NCBI GenBank assembly: GCA_025677825.1
Contig: JAIXMO010000002.1
Span: 930,001-994,000, forward strand
From: Helicostylum pulchrum
Taxonomy: Eukaryota; Mucoromycota; Mucoromycetes; Mucorales; Mucoraceae
Direction of reading: 5' to 3'
Length of the DNA: 64,000 nucleotides
Shown: piece by piece, positions 33,431 through 45,329 of the stretch
How positions within the stretch are numbered: the first letter of the stretch is position 1
Layout: each line of letters opens with the position of its first letter
The notes under the pieces: model-generated
Database searches by the model: none
What the model was told of the DNA's origin: nothing
The model's input: only the letters and a program-made list of their open reading frames with translations
Translations under genes and position numbers: made by a program

Positions 33431-34225
33431 ATGGGATATATGACATCGATAGGACTCTATGTCCCAACCTGGACAGGACTTACAATCTCTGCATTCACCT
33501 TTGGAAGTATCATCACTACACTTGCTATTGCCACTTTAGTTAATGGAACTACCCCTTACTCTAAATTCGGTAATCGCGCAAATATCGATAATATACCTAG
33601 CAAGAAAGCAATGTTAATTATATACACTCCTTGTGTGATTGCTTGTCTCTATATTCAAAGACCTGGGTTATCCTCACAATTTGACATTGCACATTTATTT
33701 GCGTTGATTCATTTCTCCAAGCGTGTATTCGAAGTACTTTTTGTTCACATCTATAAAAGCAAAACCGATCTTGAAACAACACTTTCCATCAGTTCAACAT
33801 ACACTATTACCACCGTATTGGATTTGTTGGTTGTACGAGGTATTCCAGAGAATGTTTTCTCGTCTACGTTGACCAAATTTGGTATTGTGTTTTTCGTTGC
33901 CGGTGAAATTATCAACGTTTATCATCATTTGCTTTTAAGAAACATGCGTTCGACAAGAAGATCAGGTGTGAAGGGTTACAGTCTTCCCAAGGGTGGTTTG
34001 TTTGAGTATATTCTTGTTCCTCATTACTTGTCTGAACAAATTACTTTCTTGGGTCTTATCTTGGTCAGTCAAAACATTGTTTCGGTCACTCTTCGATTAT
34101 TCCCCTTCATTTATTTGTCTACTAGAGCTGCTGCAACTCGTGCTTGGTATAGTATTCATCTTACTGATAAGCAAGATAAGGCCAAGTTATTAAAGCGTAA
34201 AAACTTGATTCCCTTTGTTTGGTAA
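33431..34225 (+). CDS. Steroid 5-alpha-reductase-like enzyme
   Basis: Single-exon ORF of 264 aa, close to the roughly 260 aa of SRD5A1/2. It is membrane-embedded with about six to seven hydrophobic segments (TGLTISAFTFGSIITTLAIA, VFFVAGEIINVYHHLLL and others). The C-terminal family signature is present: KGGLFEYILVPHYLSEQITF (NADPH/substrate region), then STRAAATRAWYSIHL and a basic end KRKNLIPFVW. H..K.VFE upstream (HFSKRVFEVLFVH) is another hallmark. Such enzymes reduce a C=C double bond next to a carbonyl, using NADPH in the ER membrane. The substrate here (sterol, polyprenal or other) cannot be told. The stop codon sits inside a GTAAGT donor-like string (TTTGGTAAGTATG), but the ending is typical of the family. 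Confidence 0.85.
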   Translation: MGYMTSIGLYVPTWTGLTISAFTFGSIITTLAIATLVNGTTPYSKFGNRANIDNIPSKKAMLIIYTPCVIACLYIQRPGLSSQFDIAHLFALIHFSKRVFEVLFVHIYKSKTDLETTLSISSTYTITTVLDLLVVRGIPENVFSSTLTKFGIVFFVAGEIINVYHHLLLRNMRSTRRSGVKGYSLPKGGLFEYILVPHYLSEQITFLGLILVSQNIVSVTLRLFPFIYLSTRAAATRAWYSIHLTDKQDKAKLLKRKNLIPFVW

Positions 34226-35078
34226 GTATGAACGCATTACAGCTTTCCTCTCCCCCCTTTAACTTTATTCTGTTCTGCTATTTATTTATTTTTTGTCTAA
34301 TTCCTAAAATAATTATCAATTTAATAAACAAATTTATGTCGTATGTTGACGTTTTTTATATGTGTATATTTTTTATTGATAGCGCGATCGATTCATACAA
34401 CGTTCTTTAGTTATTCTTTTAGAACGAGAATATAGAGTCAGTCATAATGATTTTTTCTGGGATTTTATAATTCATTTGGTGTTACTGAGTACATGTGTTT
34501 TAGGTTACAATGGTCAATTATTTATTTTTAAAAATCTTTCACGTTTCTTTAATCTCCACTAATACTTCTTCTAAAACAAACTCTTTGTTTTAAACATATG
34601 TACAAAGAAAGTAGACTTTTTTTTAAGAAAAAAGATAAAGCTCTCTCTTCATTTTCATATATTGGTACCTTTATTTATCAACCTTCGACTTTAATATAAA
34701 AAACTAACGCCATAAAAACTATGATCGTACTTTTTTTTTGATGTCTCGGGGAGCTTTTTTTGATGATATTCGTGGAATATTCGCTGACATTTTTTGTGAC
34801 ACTTTGATTATTCATACATTGTAGTAACATCATGTAAACAAACGGGTAAACCTTTTTGGTACATTTTTTAAAATTAAATTTTATTACAGACTGAAAGTTA
34901 AGCTTACTTTTCTAGTAGAAAAATAACATAAAACAGTAGTAAGAAATTAAAAAAAATGATGTGCGGAGAGAAAGAGAGAAGGGTATATGTAAAAAAAAGA
35001 AAAAAAGAATTATGTATGAAAAAGTGGAAGAATATTTACGAGGGGGGGGGGGGGGTGTTGTTGAGCTACTACAAATGA
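34226..35078. other. Non-coding stretch with a 14-G run
   Basis: About 850 bp between convergent genes. AT-rich, with no gene seen. A run of 14 G at 35042-35055 lies 24 bp beyond the stop of the carrier gene, so its transcript would carry a C-run in the 3' UTR. Confidence 0.5.
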
Positions 35079-36451
35079 TTATAAATTAAATAAAGTAAAC
35101 TTCTCAGGTACAATTTGAAACCCTGATTCTTTAAAACTTGTGATACCATCTTTTGCAAGCTCAAACATTAAAAAATACACAGCACCAGAGGGACCTGCTT
35201 TTAAAAGGCCTGGAACAATTCCTTTATACAGTGCCCAAAATCCTTCTGTACGAACAATCTTTCTCATACATCCAATAACAGAATTATGCTTTGCGTAACT
35301 TGGAATAGTAGAAAGTACATATTCTTGAAGATGAGGACCTTGTACTTGTAGTCTTTTACGAATAACGTCTAGTGGGAATACACCCGTTTTACTAATAATT
35401 CCTGCAAGTGAACCACAAATCATATCATCTATCTTTTTGTGATTTTCAGAAATAATGTTCTTTTTCTAATTGTAAAAAAAAAAAAAGATTAGCGTCATAT
35501 TTTTAGTGACAAGGTTTTAATTTATGTAACCTTTAATGATTCCATCATTGAGCATAACCCTTCATAACTAAAGAACATCAAACCCATATAGGGCATGATT
35601 TGTGTAATGGATGGTCCCAAGCCCCGGTAAAACCCGCGGATACCTTCTTTTTCATAAATATCCGTAACAGCATGAGCGATACTATTATAAACCTAAAAAA
35701 AAAAAATAACCGATAAATAAAACCGAATTGATTTATCATGTGCTTGTTTTCTATCTAACCTTTGTCTCTCCTTGCATTGCGAATCGAGTTCTTAATAAAT
35801 CAAATGGATATGTTGTAGCTGTTGCAAAACTACCGGCAAGCATACCCGAAATAAAAGGTTTGAGGGATGGTGCTACCTGATTTTGCTACATCATATGAAT
35901 ATTTTTAGATCAGTTTTGTTTTTGTTTTTTTAACCAAGTGTTGATTCCCAAACTTACAGTTTTAAAAAATGCGTCTAAATAGTAGTAAGCGTAAAATTGA
36001 GACGCACCGTACGTAACATATAAATATTCTGCTGCTACGTTTCCTTTAAACAATCCCTATTCATTCGCTTTAATTGTTCATATATATACATATGTAAAAT
36101 TGACAATATAATAATGGACATACCCTTACACCTTCCTCCGTAATAATCTTTTTAAATGCTTGTGTGATACCAGGATATTTCATGTTGTTTCTGCCTTTGA
36201 ATGAAAGCATGCTTTTTAGTGTAAGTGGTTCTGATTGAAGCTGTAATCTAATCTTTACGACGTCTAAAGGAGAGATGGCCATTCTATTTTTTTTTTTCCA
36301 AAAAAAAAAAGAAAAGGACTTAGTCTACTGTCTCTTTTTTTTATATGTATATCGCTTAGTATAGAACATACCTGGTCGTTAAACCAGCAAATCCGCCGCA
36401 TAAAGCTGTTTCATTAGCGTTAAGTTTTGAAGAGGTAATATGAGAAGGCAT
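35079..36451 (-). CDS. TPC1: Mitochondrial carrier, thiamine pyrophosphate carrier (TPC1)-like
   Basis: Six exons on the minus strand (36372-36451, 36124-36283, 35958-36056, 35760-35885, 35531-35692, 35079-35465) join to 337 aa. The three tandem carrier repeats are complete, each with its PxDxx(K/R) signature: [26 protein letters not shown] and [13 protein letters not shown]. Located in the mitochondrial inner membrane. The first-repeat sequence, the [13 protein letters not shown] segment and overall length fit the fungal/animal thiamine pyrophosphate carrier group; other nucleotide-type carriers remain possible. Two introns use GTTAGA and GTTACA donors instead of GTAAGT-like ones. No presequence is visible, as is normal for this family. 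Confidence 0.88.
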
Positions 36452-37052
36452 AATAATAATAAAAAAAAAATAGAAAAATATAATAGCTGAAGAAACTGGG
36501 GAAAAGTAGGGAATACCAAATTTATACCTGATATTTCCACATCCCCACCATTTTAGTACAAGAACCAATCGAAATCGTTTCGTTAATTCTAGTAATTCTC
36601 AGAATCATGAACACAGTATGTTTTTTTTGCTCTTGTATTAAACTATGTATGTTTATAGTTAGTTTGTTCTCTTTTCTACTCTATTGACAGTTGACAGAAT
36701 ACAGAAAGCAATCCCTATCTTGTTTTAGTTTATATTTCAACAATGACTGTAGCGGTTGTTGAATTACACTTGTAAATTGTTCCAAACAACATACAATACG
36801 ACCAGAATATGCTTATAATTTATCTATTCTATGGAAACATATCACAGTTACTGACTGACTATTTTTCTAACTCGACAGCCAACGTATATCTATGGTAACA
36901 GAGTTAAGTGCCAAACTCGCATAGTTACCAAATCCAGTGGCTTTTTTTAAAAAAATGTGACTTATTTTCCCAAAAAAAAGGGGGGGTATGTCGGGCCTTG
37001 TCCCACTTTTTCTCTTACCCCCTACCTTGTTTTTGTAAATTATAACAATAAA
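36452..37052. other. Divergent promoter region between TPC1-like and uL23m genes
   Basis: About 600 bp between two genes for mitochondrial proteins transcribed away from each other. AT-rich with a short G-run (GGGGGGG near 36980). No gene seen. Confidence 0.45.
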
Positions 37053-37576
37053 ATGGCAACAGCATTCCGTCAAGGCCTTAGTATGTATATGAATATTGAT
37101 CTTACTATCTTTAAAAAGACTAACGCGTTAATTTAGAAAAGGTTTATTTACCCAACATTGTTTTTAAAATGGTACGAGCACCTAATCTTCAACCTAACCA
37201 AGTAGCATTCAGAGTACCTCCCAACTGCAACAAGTTTGACATTCATTCTTATTTAACCAACATTTATGGAGCGGATGTACAAGAAGTACGTACAATGAAC
37301 TATGCAACTGAACATAAAAAAGCACGAAATGGTAAGATGGAAGTTAAGACACCCTCTTACAAGAAGGCTATTATCACCCTTAACGAAACTTTCCATTGGC
37401 CCGAGGACCCTGAGTGGTGTAAATTAGAGCAAGAACAAGGTAAACTTGGATCAAAGGCCGCTGGTCGTAAATTGAAGGGATGGCGTTTCAGAGGTACCGA
37501 AGAGGAAAGAACCAAGTTGAAGAATGTCACTGATAAAATTCAAGCAAGAATGGAAGCTGAGCAAAAGGCGAAATAA
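37053..37576 (+). CDS. MRP20: Mitochondrial large-subunit ribosomal protein uL23m
   Basis: Two exons (37053-37080 and 37137-37576) join to 155 aa. A tiny first exon encodes MATAFRQGL, and the splice completes KKVYLPNIVFKMVRAP. The uL23 core is visible: AFRVPPNCNKFDIHSYLTNI, YGADVQEVRTMNY, then KTPSYKKAIITL. A charged C-terminal extension follows (GWRFRGTEEERTKLKN). It resembles mitochondrial rather than cytosolic L23, including the N-terminal VR.P-like strand. It binds 23S-type rRNA near the exit tunnel. Confidence 0.85.
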
Positions 37577-39634
37577 GTAATAAAAAAGAATTCATGTAAA
37601 TAGTACATTAGAAATGTAACGATACAAAACCACAAAATAAAGAGATAATTATTATACACCCAAAAACGAAGATCTTTTTTTTTTGCATAAATACGATTTA
37701 TGATTCAATTTTATGCAAAAATTTACATATATTTTATGACTACATATTGTGTAATAGTAGTTTACAGTGACAGTATTCTGATAAAGCCTATTACTTTTTA
37801 TGTGATCGGCATGAATACTAGAGAGAGAGAGGATAAGTAGTATGTACGTTTTATTATTGCTACTGTTTTAGATTATCTTTTTGTGGAAGTATACTTGAAA
37901 GGAATATAGAAACCAACACTAATTCAGCTTCAAAGTCAGGCCTAAATTTTAAGCTTTGATGCACTCTTTTTTTTTCTCGATTTTTTTTTAGCGACGATGA
38001 CCTGCAATTGTATTTGTAATAAAAGATACGCACCAAGTTGTTATTGCTTTTAATTTCAACAACAGCAACAAAAAACCCAATGGGAAAACCCAGGCATGTT
38101 TCTGATGTTACTATGAAACTTGTACAAAAAGATCAGTAGAAAGTATTAGATCAAACCAAAAGTAGCTTAGCACGCGACCGCAGGGATAGAGTCAAAACCT
38201 TCTAATAATCAGGCTTTGAAATTAACGTATAGCCGCATAATTAAGTAAAACAAAAAAGCGTGGGAAAAAACACGCGTGGGTAGTAGACTGTGTATTTTTT
38301 TTATAAAAAAATTACATACTGTCAATACTTTGGATTAATTGAGAACTAGTTTCATATTAATTGAATGTCTCCTATCATTTAGGAAAAGACCTAGAGCCGT
38401 CTTCTTTCTTTTTTTAAAAAAACAGACTGGTTTACTACTATAACATATAAGACAATCGGAAAACATTTAGGAGTTTTTTTTTCTTTTTTTTAAAAAAGGT
38501 AGTTCGGATCAAATATTAGAGTAACGAGCTACAAATCTCATTGATTTAGGTAATACATGTCTAAAAGATTTTCTGCTACTTCTATTGTTTATTTTTCCCC
38601 ACATCTTGTTCTCTGACATAGAATTCTCCTGTGGAAATATCTATCCCCTTCTATGTAATAAATAACTGGAGGAAAAAGTAAGGAAGAGAGGGGGAGAGCT
38701 TAGGGTTTATCTCTGTAGAACACAATAGATATACTTATCTCATAAGCCAACGTATGACTGATATTAACGAGGAGGGGAGAAATGCGCGCCATACGTACCT
38801 GGTTGTTACATTACGTACTACTGTGTACTTTTAGGTAAATTTTTACTCATTTGGATCGAGTAACAAACAAAACAAAAAAAAGTCGCACACTCGGGAAAAG
38901 TAAGATAAACTCTGTCCAATTTGTAGATCGAGAATGACTAAAAAGTATTTTGAATATAGTAAGTGTGTATATATCAGTAGAAACATCGTAACACAATTAC
39001 GTATCCGTAAAAGCATTTGATTATTAGTTTCATATAATATATTTCAAACCAATATTTGTTTAAAATGTCCTTGTCCCCAAGTACAGGGCAGACTTTAACT
39101 AAACTGTTTATGATAGACCCTCTCCATCATGAATATGACTAATATAGAGTCCGCTATTTATTATTTCCCCGTGATGTGGGGGTTGGTTTTTTAAGAAACC
39201 TTTTACGGGAACAGTAGAATCCAACGATTACACAATAATTTATTAAACTACTATACTTCCCGACTTACAGCTACAGTGACATAATGGTGGGATGTTGTTT
39301 TTTTTTACGGTACCTTGTTAGGCTATAATTATACCCAGAGAATTTAAACTATTATACCATTCGACGGAAATTGAGGGTAGGGGGAGGGATATTCTTTACA
39401 GAAAGTACTAGAAATCTCACGCACACACATGTGTGTTCTGTACCCCCCTGCCCTTTCAATTAAAGTTATTATTTTTTTACTAGAAAATAATTTTATTATA
39501 TACATAAAAAAAGGGGAAGAGAGAGAGGAAGGACAAGGGTGGTAGAAAGCTAAAGGTTAGGATTAGAGTGAAGAGGGTGTGTGGATAAGGTAGAGTTGAT
39601 ATATATTTACATGGCTAAATAAACCGATCAACAG
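37577..39634. other. Long intergenic stretch without visible genes
   Basis: About 2 kb. AT-rich with scattered short purine runs (GAGAGAGAGAGG at 37822, GAGAGAGAGGAAGG at 39517). No frame of convincing protein character on either strand. The right end is the 3' flank of the zinc-finger gene. Confidence 0.5.
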
Positions 39635-40519
39635 TTAAATAGAGAATAATGTTCTAAAGGATGGAAGTGAAAAGTTGTCATGACTAGGATTTGAATCCAA
39701 AAGAGAGGGCATAAAAGCATCTTTAAAAGAAGGTAGTGAGATCATGTTATTTCTTTGTTGGTTCGTATTTTGAACAGTATAAAATTTTGATAAATTAGTG
39801 GATTCAATAATCATAGGTGAAGTATAGGAAAACCCAGACGTAGAGCATTCATCAGCTGAAGGTTGTTGAAGAGTATAATTAGGGGTAGGTGATAAACATT
39901 CTGTTGAAGCAGATATAGAAGAAGCTGAAGCATCAGACAATCGACGGGTAAAAGTAAGCTTAGGCACAGAATCGAGAAGTTGAGACATTTTTTCCTTGTC
40001 TGTAACATCTTCTCTTGATACTTGAATACCGTGTTGAGTTTCGATATGACGAACAAGTTGACCTTTTCTCCAAAAGGATTTGAAACAACCAGTAGCTGAA
40101 CAATGGTGCAGTACAGAAGATGATGAAGCACGACGCTCACGAACACGACGCTTCTTTTCTTGTAACCTGTTTAACAAATCTACATCGTTGGTGGTATTAT
40201 GGGATAGACGAAGAATAGAACAATGCTGTTGTTGGCGCATATAAGCCTCTTCTTCAGAAGGAACATGTTCCTTTGACGACTTTCTTTTACGACGAATCTT
40301 TACAGCACAGGATGAATTATGTACACGGATATGTCTTTGAAGTTCGTCAGATCGAGCAAATCTTTTATTACATTGCTCAAATATACATTGGTGCGGTTTT
40401 TCTCCTGTATGTGTTCGAACATGTCGAACCTTATGCTCTAAACGATAAAAGGATTTATCACAGAAATCGCATTTATAATGTCTTATTTCTTCATTTAGTG
40501 CGGTTGAATAGTCGGTCAT
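39635..40519 (-). CDS. C2H2 zinc-finger transcription factor, CreA/Mig1-like
   Basis: A single-exon 294-aa protein. Two canonical C2H2 fingers lie at residues 15-67: [20 protein letters not shown] then [11 protein letters not shown] and [16 protein letters not shown]. The RLEH.VRH and RSDEL.RH helices match those of CreA/Mig1 repressors, which recognise GC-rich boxes in carbon catabolite repression. A basic patch follows ([10 protein letters not shown]), a probable nuclear signal. A third, atypical finger comes later ([20 protein letters not shown] then HIETQH), which classical Mig1 lacks. The C-terminus is serine-rich and repeats a short motif: LPSFKDAF and [10 protein letters not shown]. 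Whether it represses carbon genes is inferred. Confidence 0.85.
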   Translation of the reverse strand: MTDYSTALNEEIRHYKCDFCDKSFYRLEHKVRHVRTHTGEKPHQCIFEQCNKRFARSDELQRHIRVHNSSCAVKIRRKRKSSKEHVPSEEEAYMRQQQHCSILRLSHNTTNDVDLLNRLQEKKRRVRERRASSSSVLHHCSATGCFKSFWRKGQLVRHIETQHGIQVSREDVTDKEKMSQLLDSVPKLTFTRRLSDASASSISASTECLSPTPNYTLQQPSADECSTSGFSYTSPMIIESTNLSKFYTVQNTNQQRNNMISLPSFKDAFMPSLLDSNPSHDNFSLPSFRTLFSI

Positions 40520-41112
40520 TTTTTGGTGTGTGCGTGTGTGTTATATGTAATAAAAATTTAAATCGAAAAAAAAAAGAACTAAAATAAAAAGATTGAATGG
40601 CCTTTTTTATACAACCAGTAAATTTTTTTTTAAAAAAAAAACTGGGACGAATTGAACAAGAGGGCGGGAAATATTAATTACTCGGGTTGTTTAAAGAGCT
40701 CTTTTTTTTTTTTTACTTTACTGTTAAAACGAAATAGATAAATAATTTAATTATTTTTTTTCCAAACATATTGATTTATTCTAACCGTCTGTTTTTTTTT
40801 CTGTCTTATTTCTTTTTTATTGCAAAATACAAGTAATATGTTTACCATTGAAGGATTATATTTTCATGCGGCGGGACCAGACAACACAATAACTAGCGGG
40901 TATTTAACCCCCAAGAAATATCCCTTTTTCTTTTGCGGAAATGACATTCTTGTAACATGGGGAAAAATGAAAAAAGCGGGGAAAGGTTTCTATTCCGCTT
41001 TTAGATCCAAACTTGGTAGAACGTGTACCTAAAGAGTGTGACCCTGAGAATCCACATGTCATAAATAATTCTCTCTTTTTTGAATCATAAAAACTTGATG
41101 TACTAGATATAT

Positions 41113-41153
<41 letters not shown>

Positions 41154-42639
41154 AGTTTTCCCTTTTAAAATTTCTCTCTATTTTATCCTGTTCAGAAGAA
41201 ACAAACTGTTTTTTTTTTCTTGGTGCAGAATTATTTCCTAATTTGGGGAGATTTAAAAACCTGGAAAACCTTGAATAAAAAAAAAAAAAAAAAAAAAACT
41301 AAAATAGAAGATGTTTCTTAATTGATTGGGTACGTTTTATTTACACCAAAAGCCCACACTATTGACCCCGGACTTAGAGGAGCTTACATAATATCCCTGA
41401 AGAAGACAGGGACCAAAATTGATTATGTAAGTTGCTTTTTTTATCGTAACCCTTTTTTCTTTTTTTACCGTGTCTTTTTTTTTCTTTTAATAAACAGGCT
41501 TTTTGGTTCTATTTATTAGTGTTGTTAATGACATCATAAATCGCTATTGCTTGGCAAGAAAAAAAAAAGAGTTTTTGTACGTAATTTAAGTTAGCATATT
41601 CTTGTATGAATCTAGTTCCTATACTTTAACATAATTATTATAGTTTGCTTTTTCTTATAAAAGATCGGAAGCAAAAATAAAACCTAAAAAACCCTTAAGT
41701 CCGTTTTTTGAAGTCTCCAATCATGTCAAATAAAGTTATATTAAAGGCAAAAAAATAATAATTTAAAATCCCTCTTTATTAAAATTGGAAGCGAAAAAAA
41801 AAACTATTATATAACGATCGAGAGATAAGCCAAACAAATTCAGGGTCTTTAAGCAAGCGCCTTTTATTCCCCCGAGTAAATCAAGTTCGAATAGATTTGC
41901 TAGAATTCGAATTCCTTTGGACCTGTAGTAGCTTCCTTATTTCGTATCCTTTTTGATCCCGATACGCGTTATTTTATAATAAGGTACTCATGGAGCCAGC
42001 GATCGAGCGTTTTATATATATATGTTTGTAAGTATCTGTTTTCATAACTGGCATTTTAATTTACTAATGATAAAAAAAACTACTAAAAATCCTGTATGAT
42101 TGTTTTTTCTTTTGAATGGTCAGAACATCTACTATTGAGATTTATGTATGTTTGTCTTTCACAGTGGGTAGTTAACTACTAGAGATTTAACCTTTTTGGT
42201 ATTTATATTTTAGAAGGGGTAAACTATAAAAAAAAAACGTCTATTTTGAAACATGAAAGAAATTTTGTCATTATTCATGCTTCACTTTCTGATAAACTTT
42301 CAAAAAGCAAGAAATAGTAGTATCGTCATTATTTTGTATTAACCATTAAAAATACAATGTTGGTCGGGAATTATTAAAGTATATTTTTAGAGTCAACTTT
42401 CTGATATACAATGTCATATTTCTCTTACTTGGTCTGGAACCCACTAATATTTTTTTAGAAAGGATCACTTACTGGACAATACGGAAAAAAAAACTATAGG
42501 GAATATAAGTACCTCCTAACTCTCGCAAAACAAATTTTGTTATCACAGAAACCCCCCTATGATAAAAAAAAAAAAAAAAAACTGGTGTTTATGGTTTTTT
42601 ATTATATTTAATGAAATTAAATGGGGCTAACTCATACCC
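40520..42639. other. Long AT-rich stretch, no convincing gene
   Basis: About 2.1 kb. It includes a T-run of about 32 (41119-41150) and an A-run of about 21 near 41280. Two protein-like snatches (MFTIEGLYFHAAGPD at 40838; GYVLFTPKAHTIDPGLRGAY at about 41327) are too short to call, but could be exons of one decayed gene. The right end flanks the small minus-strand gene. Confidence 0.45.
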
Positions 42640-43442
42640 CTAATTATCTACACGTTGTTCGGCTGGTCCAGCTTGTCCAGGCTCATCATGAAGTACTGGC
42701 ATAGGATTATGAGCGGCCCGCTTTATTTTATCAATCGCAGATAGAAAAAGTGAAAGGGTCAATATGTACACGACAGCAGTAACTGTAGCAAAAAAAAAAA
42801 AGAGTAAAATAATTAGCATGTATAAAAGATACGATCAAAAAAAAAAATTAAACTTACCTAGAGTGTGCAAGTATTCCCTACCTGTAGGAATTTCAATACA
42901 CTTTATAGTTGCAGTTACTTTTTCGAGAGCATCTTTATCAATGACATAGAATATTTCGAGGAAAAAATCTAAGACACGCTCGGAGGTAGTAGGATAGTTA
43001 ACCGAGACGTCACATACAGTTTTGGTCGTGATCGGGAAAAAGTAGTTTACAAAAAACATGCATGCGGCGACCATGGCCTTGTATGGTTCGTTGAAAAAGG
43101 ACTCGTACACCTTGCTAGAGAGGTTCGCGGCAGAGGGGAAAGTACCGTTTTCGCTGTAGATCTGTACAGCAGCAGATTCGGTAACCGTAGAAATGCAGTC
43201 ACTAAGTAAGGTAGCCGTCTGATATAAAGTAGGGGTTTCTACATGCAAAGATTCGGGAGAATATTCAGTAGTAGAAAAAGAGGCTGGTACATAATTCAGA
43301 TATTCATTGGCTAAATTGAAGGGAATGTAAGCTCATAGTAATTATAATTATTTTTATTTTTATTTTTCAAAAAAAAGGGGGGGAGGGAAGAGTATTTACT
43401 ATTGGTTTTGAGTGCTTGATAATAAGTTGCAAATGTTTGCAT
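42640..43442 (-). CDS. Hypothetical membrane protein, 212 aa, three exons
   Basis: Exons 43400-43442, 42858-43310 and 42640-42782 on the minus strand join in frame; all borders are GT-AG. The middle has a hydrophobic segment (MVAACMFFVNYFFPI). The last exon encodes a clear transmembrane helix (TAVVYILTLSLFLSAI) followed by a basic, then proline/acidic tail (DKIKRAAHNPMPVLHDEPGQ). There is no classical signal peptide; the N-terminus (MQTFATYYQALKT) is polar. The membrane type and consistent splicing suggest a real gene, but I recognise no family. Possibly a lineage-specific organelle or ER membrane protein. Confidence 0.6.
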
Positions 43443-44749
43443 TATTGAAGAGAGTTTAATATATTGTAAAAGATGTAATGTTGTAAAAAAATTATTTCCC
43501 TTTTTTTTTTATATATATATTTATATATGATTTGTCTTGTTCTTTGTTACCGGTATACCCATCATACCGAACTCTTAGCAAATGTTGTTCTTTTTTCTTC
43601 TTCTTTTAACTACAAAGAAATCAATTGATTCGATATTGGTACACCTCGAGATTATATAGTTTTTAGGAGTATATGTTTGGTAAGGTTATTATTACAGATC
43701 AATGAGATCAATAACAATGATAATGTGAGCACCAGACTATTAGCTGTCAACTGAGGTTTATTTATATTAAAATAAAAGGAACAAAAAATATCTCAAGTAT
43801 AAAACAGTGGTCTGATCTTAGGGATAATATTATCGAGTAATGTTCTTATTAAACAAAAAGGATAAATAACTTCGTAAGAAGGAGAGGGAATTTACAATAA
43901 AGTCTTATAGAAAAATATACACGAGAAAATAAAAGCTTTTGACTTCTAGTAGTTGTATCCGCAGCTAATAAACCTTAATAAACCTTAATAAAGTAACTCA
44001 AAGATGGTTCTTTAATCAAATGGAAGTATAACAGAAAAAGGTATTAAGAAGGGATTACAGTAAAACTAAAATGTGAGCACCGCTATTTTCCTAAGCTCTT
44101 AACCAACGATTTATTAGAGAATAGTTATGACCTAGCGATAGCTCCAACAGAAGGTTGTTATTTTTGACGAGTGAAAAGTACAGGTTCTTCTTAAATCCCT
44201 TCTCCCGGGACTCCTTAGAACACATTTGCCGTACGTTTCATTCAATTTATCCCTTGTCAAATGTTCTATGTACTTCGTGTTATCGGTTTCATTGTCTATA
44301 GTCTTAACTTTTGCCGACTTTTTACTGGTATCAGTATTTTGTTTTATTATCGAAACATCGACGCCGACTCTGTTTTAAGGGCTCCTTGGAACCGCATCGA
44401 CCTTTCAGGTTCTTCGCTTTTAAAAGCTTTATCCTTTTACCGCAGCACCCCAAGTTTGAAATTTATTCTTAGTATTAGGTGCAGACTTATATTCTAATAA
44501 AATTTAATTATCAATAGTTTAATGATGTTCTTAATAAAATACCAAGTTTAAAGAGGATTGAATCATCCAAAAAAAAATATTAATAACCTTAAAAAATAAA
44601 TGTTAAGCAGATGTTTTTTTAAAAAAATTCTTGCATGAAACAAGGAACAACAAGTTTACGTAAAATGATGAAATAGATCACATGAGTAAAAGTGACCACC
44701 CATTTTAGTATTATTCTATAAATCACTTCTCTTTCCCTTTTCCCTTAAA
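43443..44749. other. Intergenic stretch without a supportable gene
   Basis: About 1.3 kb, AT-rich. The one notable feature is an exact direct duplication of TAATAAACCT (43969-43988). The 78-codon open frame at 44261 has no support. Confidence 0.4.
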
Positions 44750-45323
44750 ATGTACACCACCACCACCAGTATGTTTTTTTACATGTGCACTTTTTAAAGG
44801 GATTTATATTCACTACTTTTCTTTTTTTTTAGTATTTTTATCTTCTCTATTATCATACAATATAATATAGTTCTTCCTCAGGCAACAGCAGGGCATAAGA
44901 TAGCACAAGGCTGTAAGAGCCGCCAAATTATTATGGGTTTCACTTATATAGGTATTCCCAAAAAATGCTACAGATTTGCTTTTTGGAATGGGGCCTATTT
45001 TACTTCTGTTGCTGCAGTTGTAAATATAAAGATTGCCTTATCTATGTCTAAAAACGCATATAAAGAAGGTAAACTTAGTTTTTTTTTTATGCCATAAAAG
45101 AAAAAAAAACCTCAGTAAACTTATTTTTATAATAGCGATTAATAGGTATATCTTGTACACACGTCGCATGGATATTCCAGTGCAGTCTTCTGCGTTTATT
45201 CGAATGAATGATACCTTAATTGTCGACAAAGTGCATAAAAGTAAAACGAAGTCTGTAACAGATATACGGAGACTCTGTTGCAGCAGATTCTTCTCGGAGA
45301 CTTGGCAAGAACGAATTGTTTAG
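44750..45323 (+). CDS. Small hypothetical protein, 128 aa, tentative
   Basis: A possible three-exon model (44750-44768, 44889-45068, 45136-45323) keeps frame across GT-AG borders. It reads MYTTTT, then GHKIAQGCKSRQIIMGFTYI, YRFAFWNGAYFTSVAAVVNI, KIALSMSKNAYKE, and a basic end (LCCSRFFSETWQERIV). Cysteines and a hydrophobic patch suggest a folded small protein. The exon 1 junction is chosen by phase and is the weakest part. The last exon may instead belong to the degenerate coding DNA that follows. No family recognised. Confidence 0.35.
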
Positions 45324-45329
45324 CAAAAA

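Noticed and set aside
40273..40587. 104-codon + strand open frame
   Set aside because: Antisense to the zinc-finger domain of the Mig1-like gene.
44261..44497. 78-codon + strand open frame
   Set aside because: Short, hydrophobic by AT bias, no splice partners and no conserved look.
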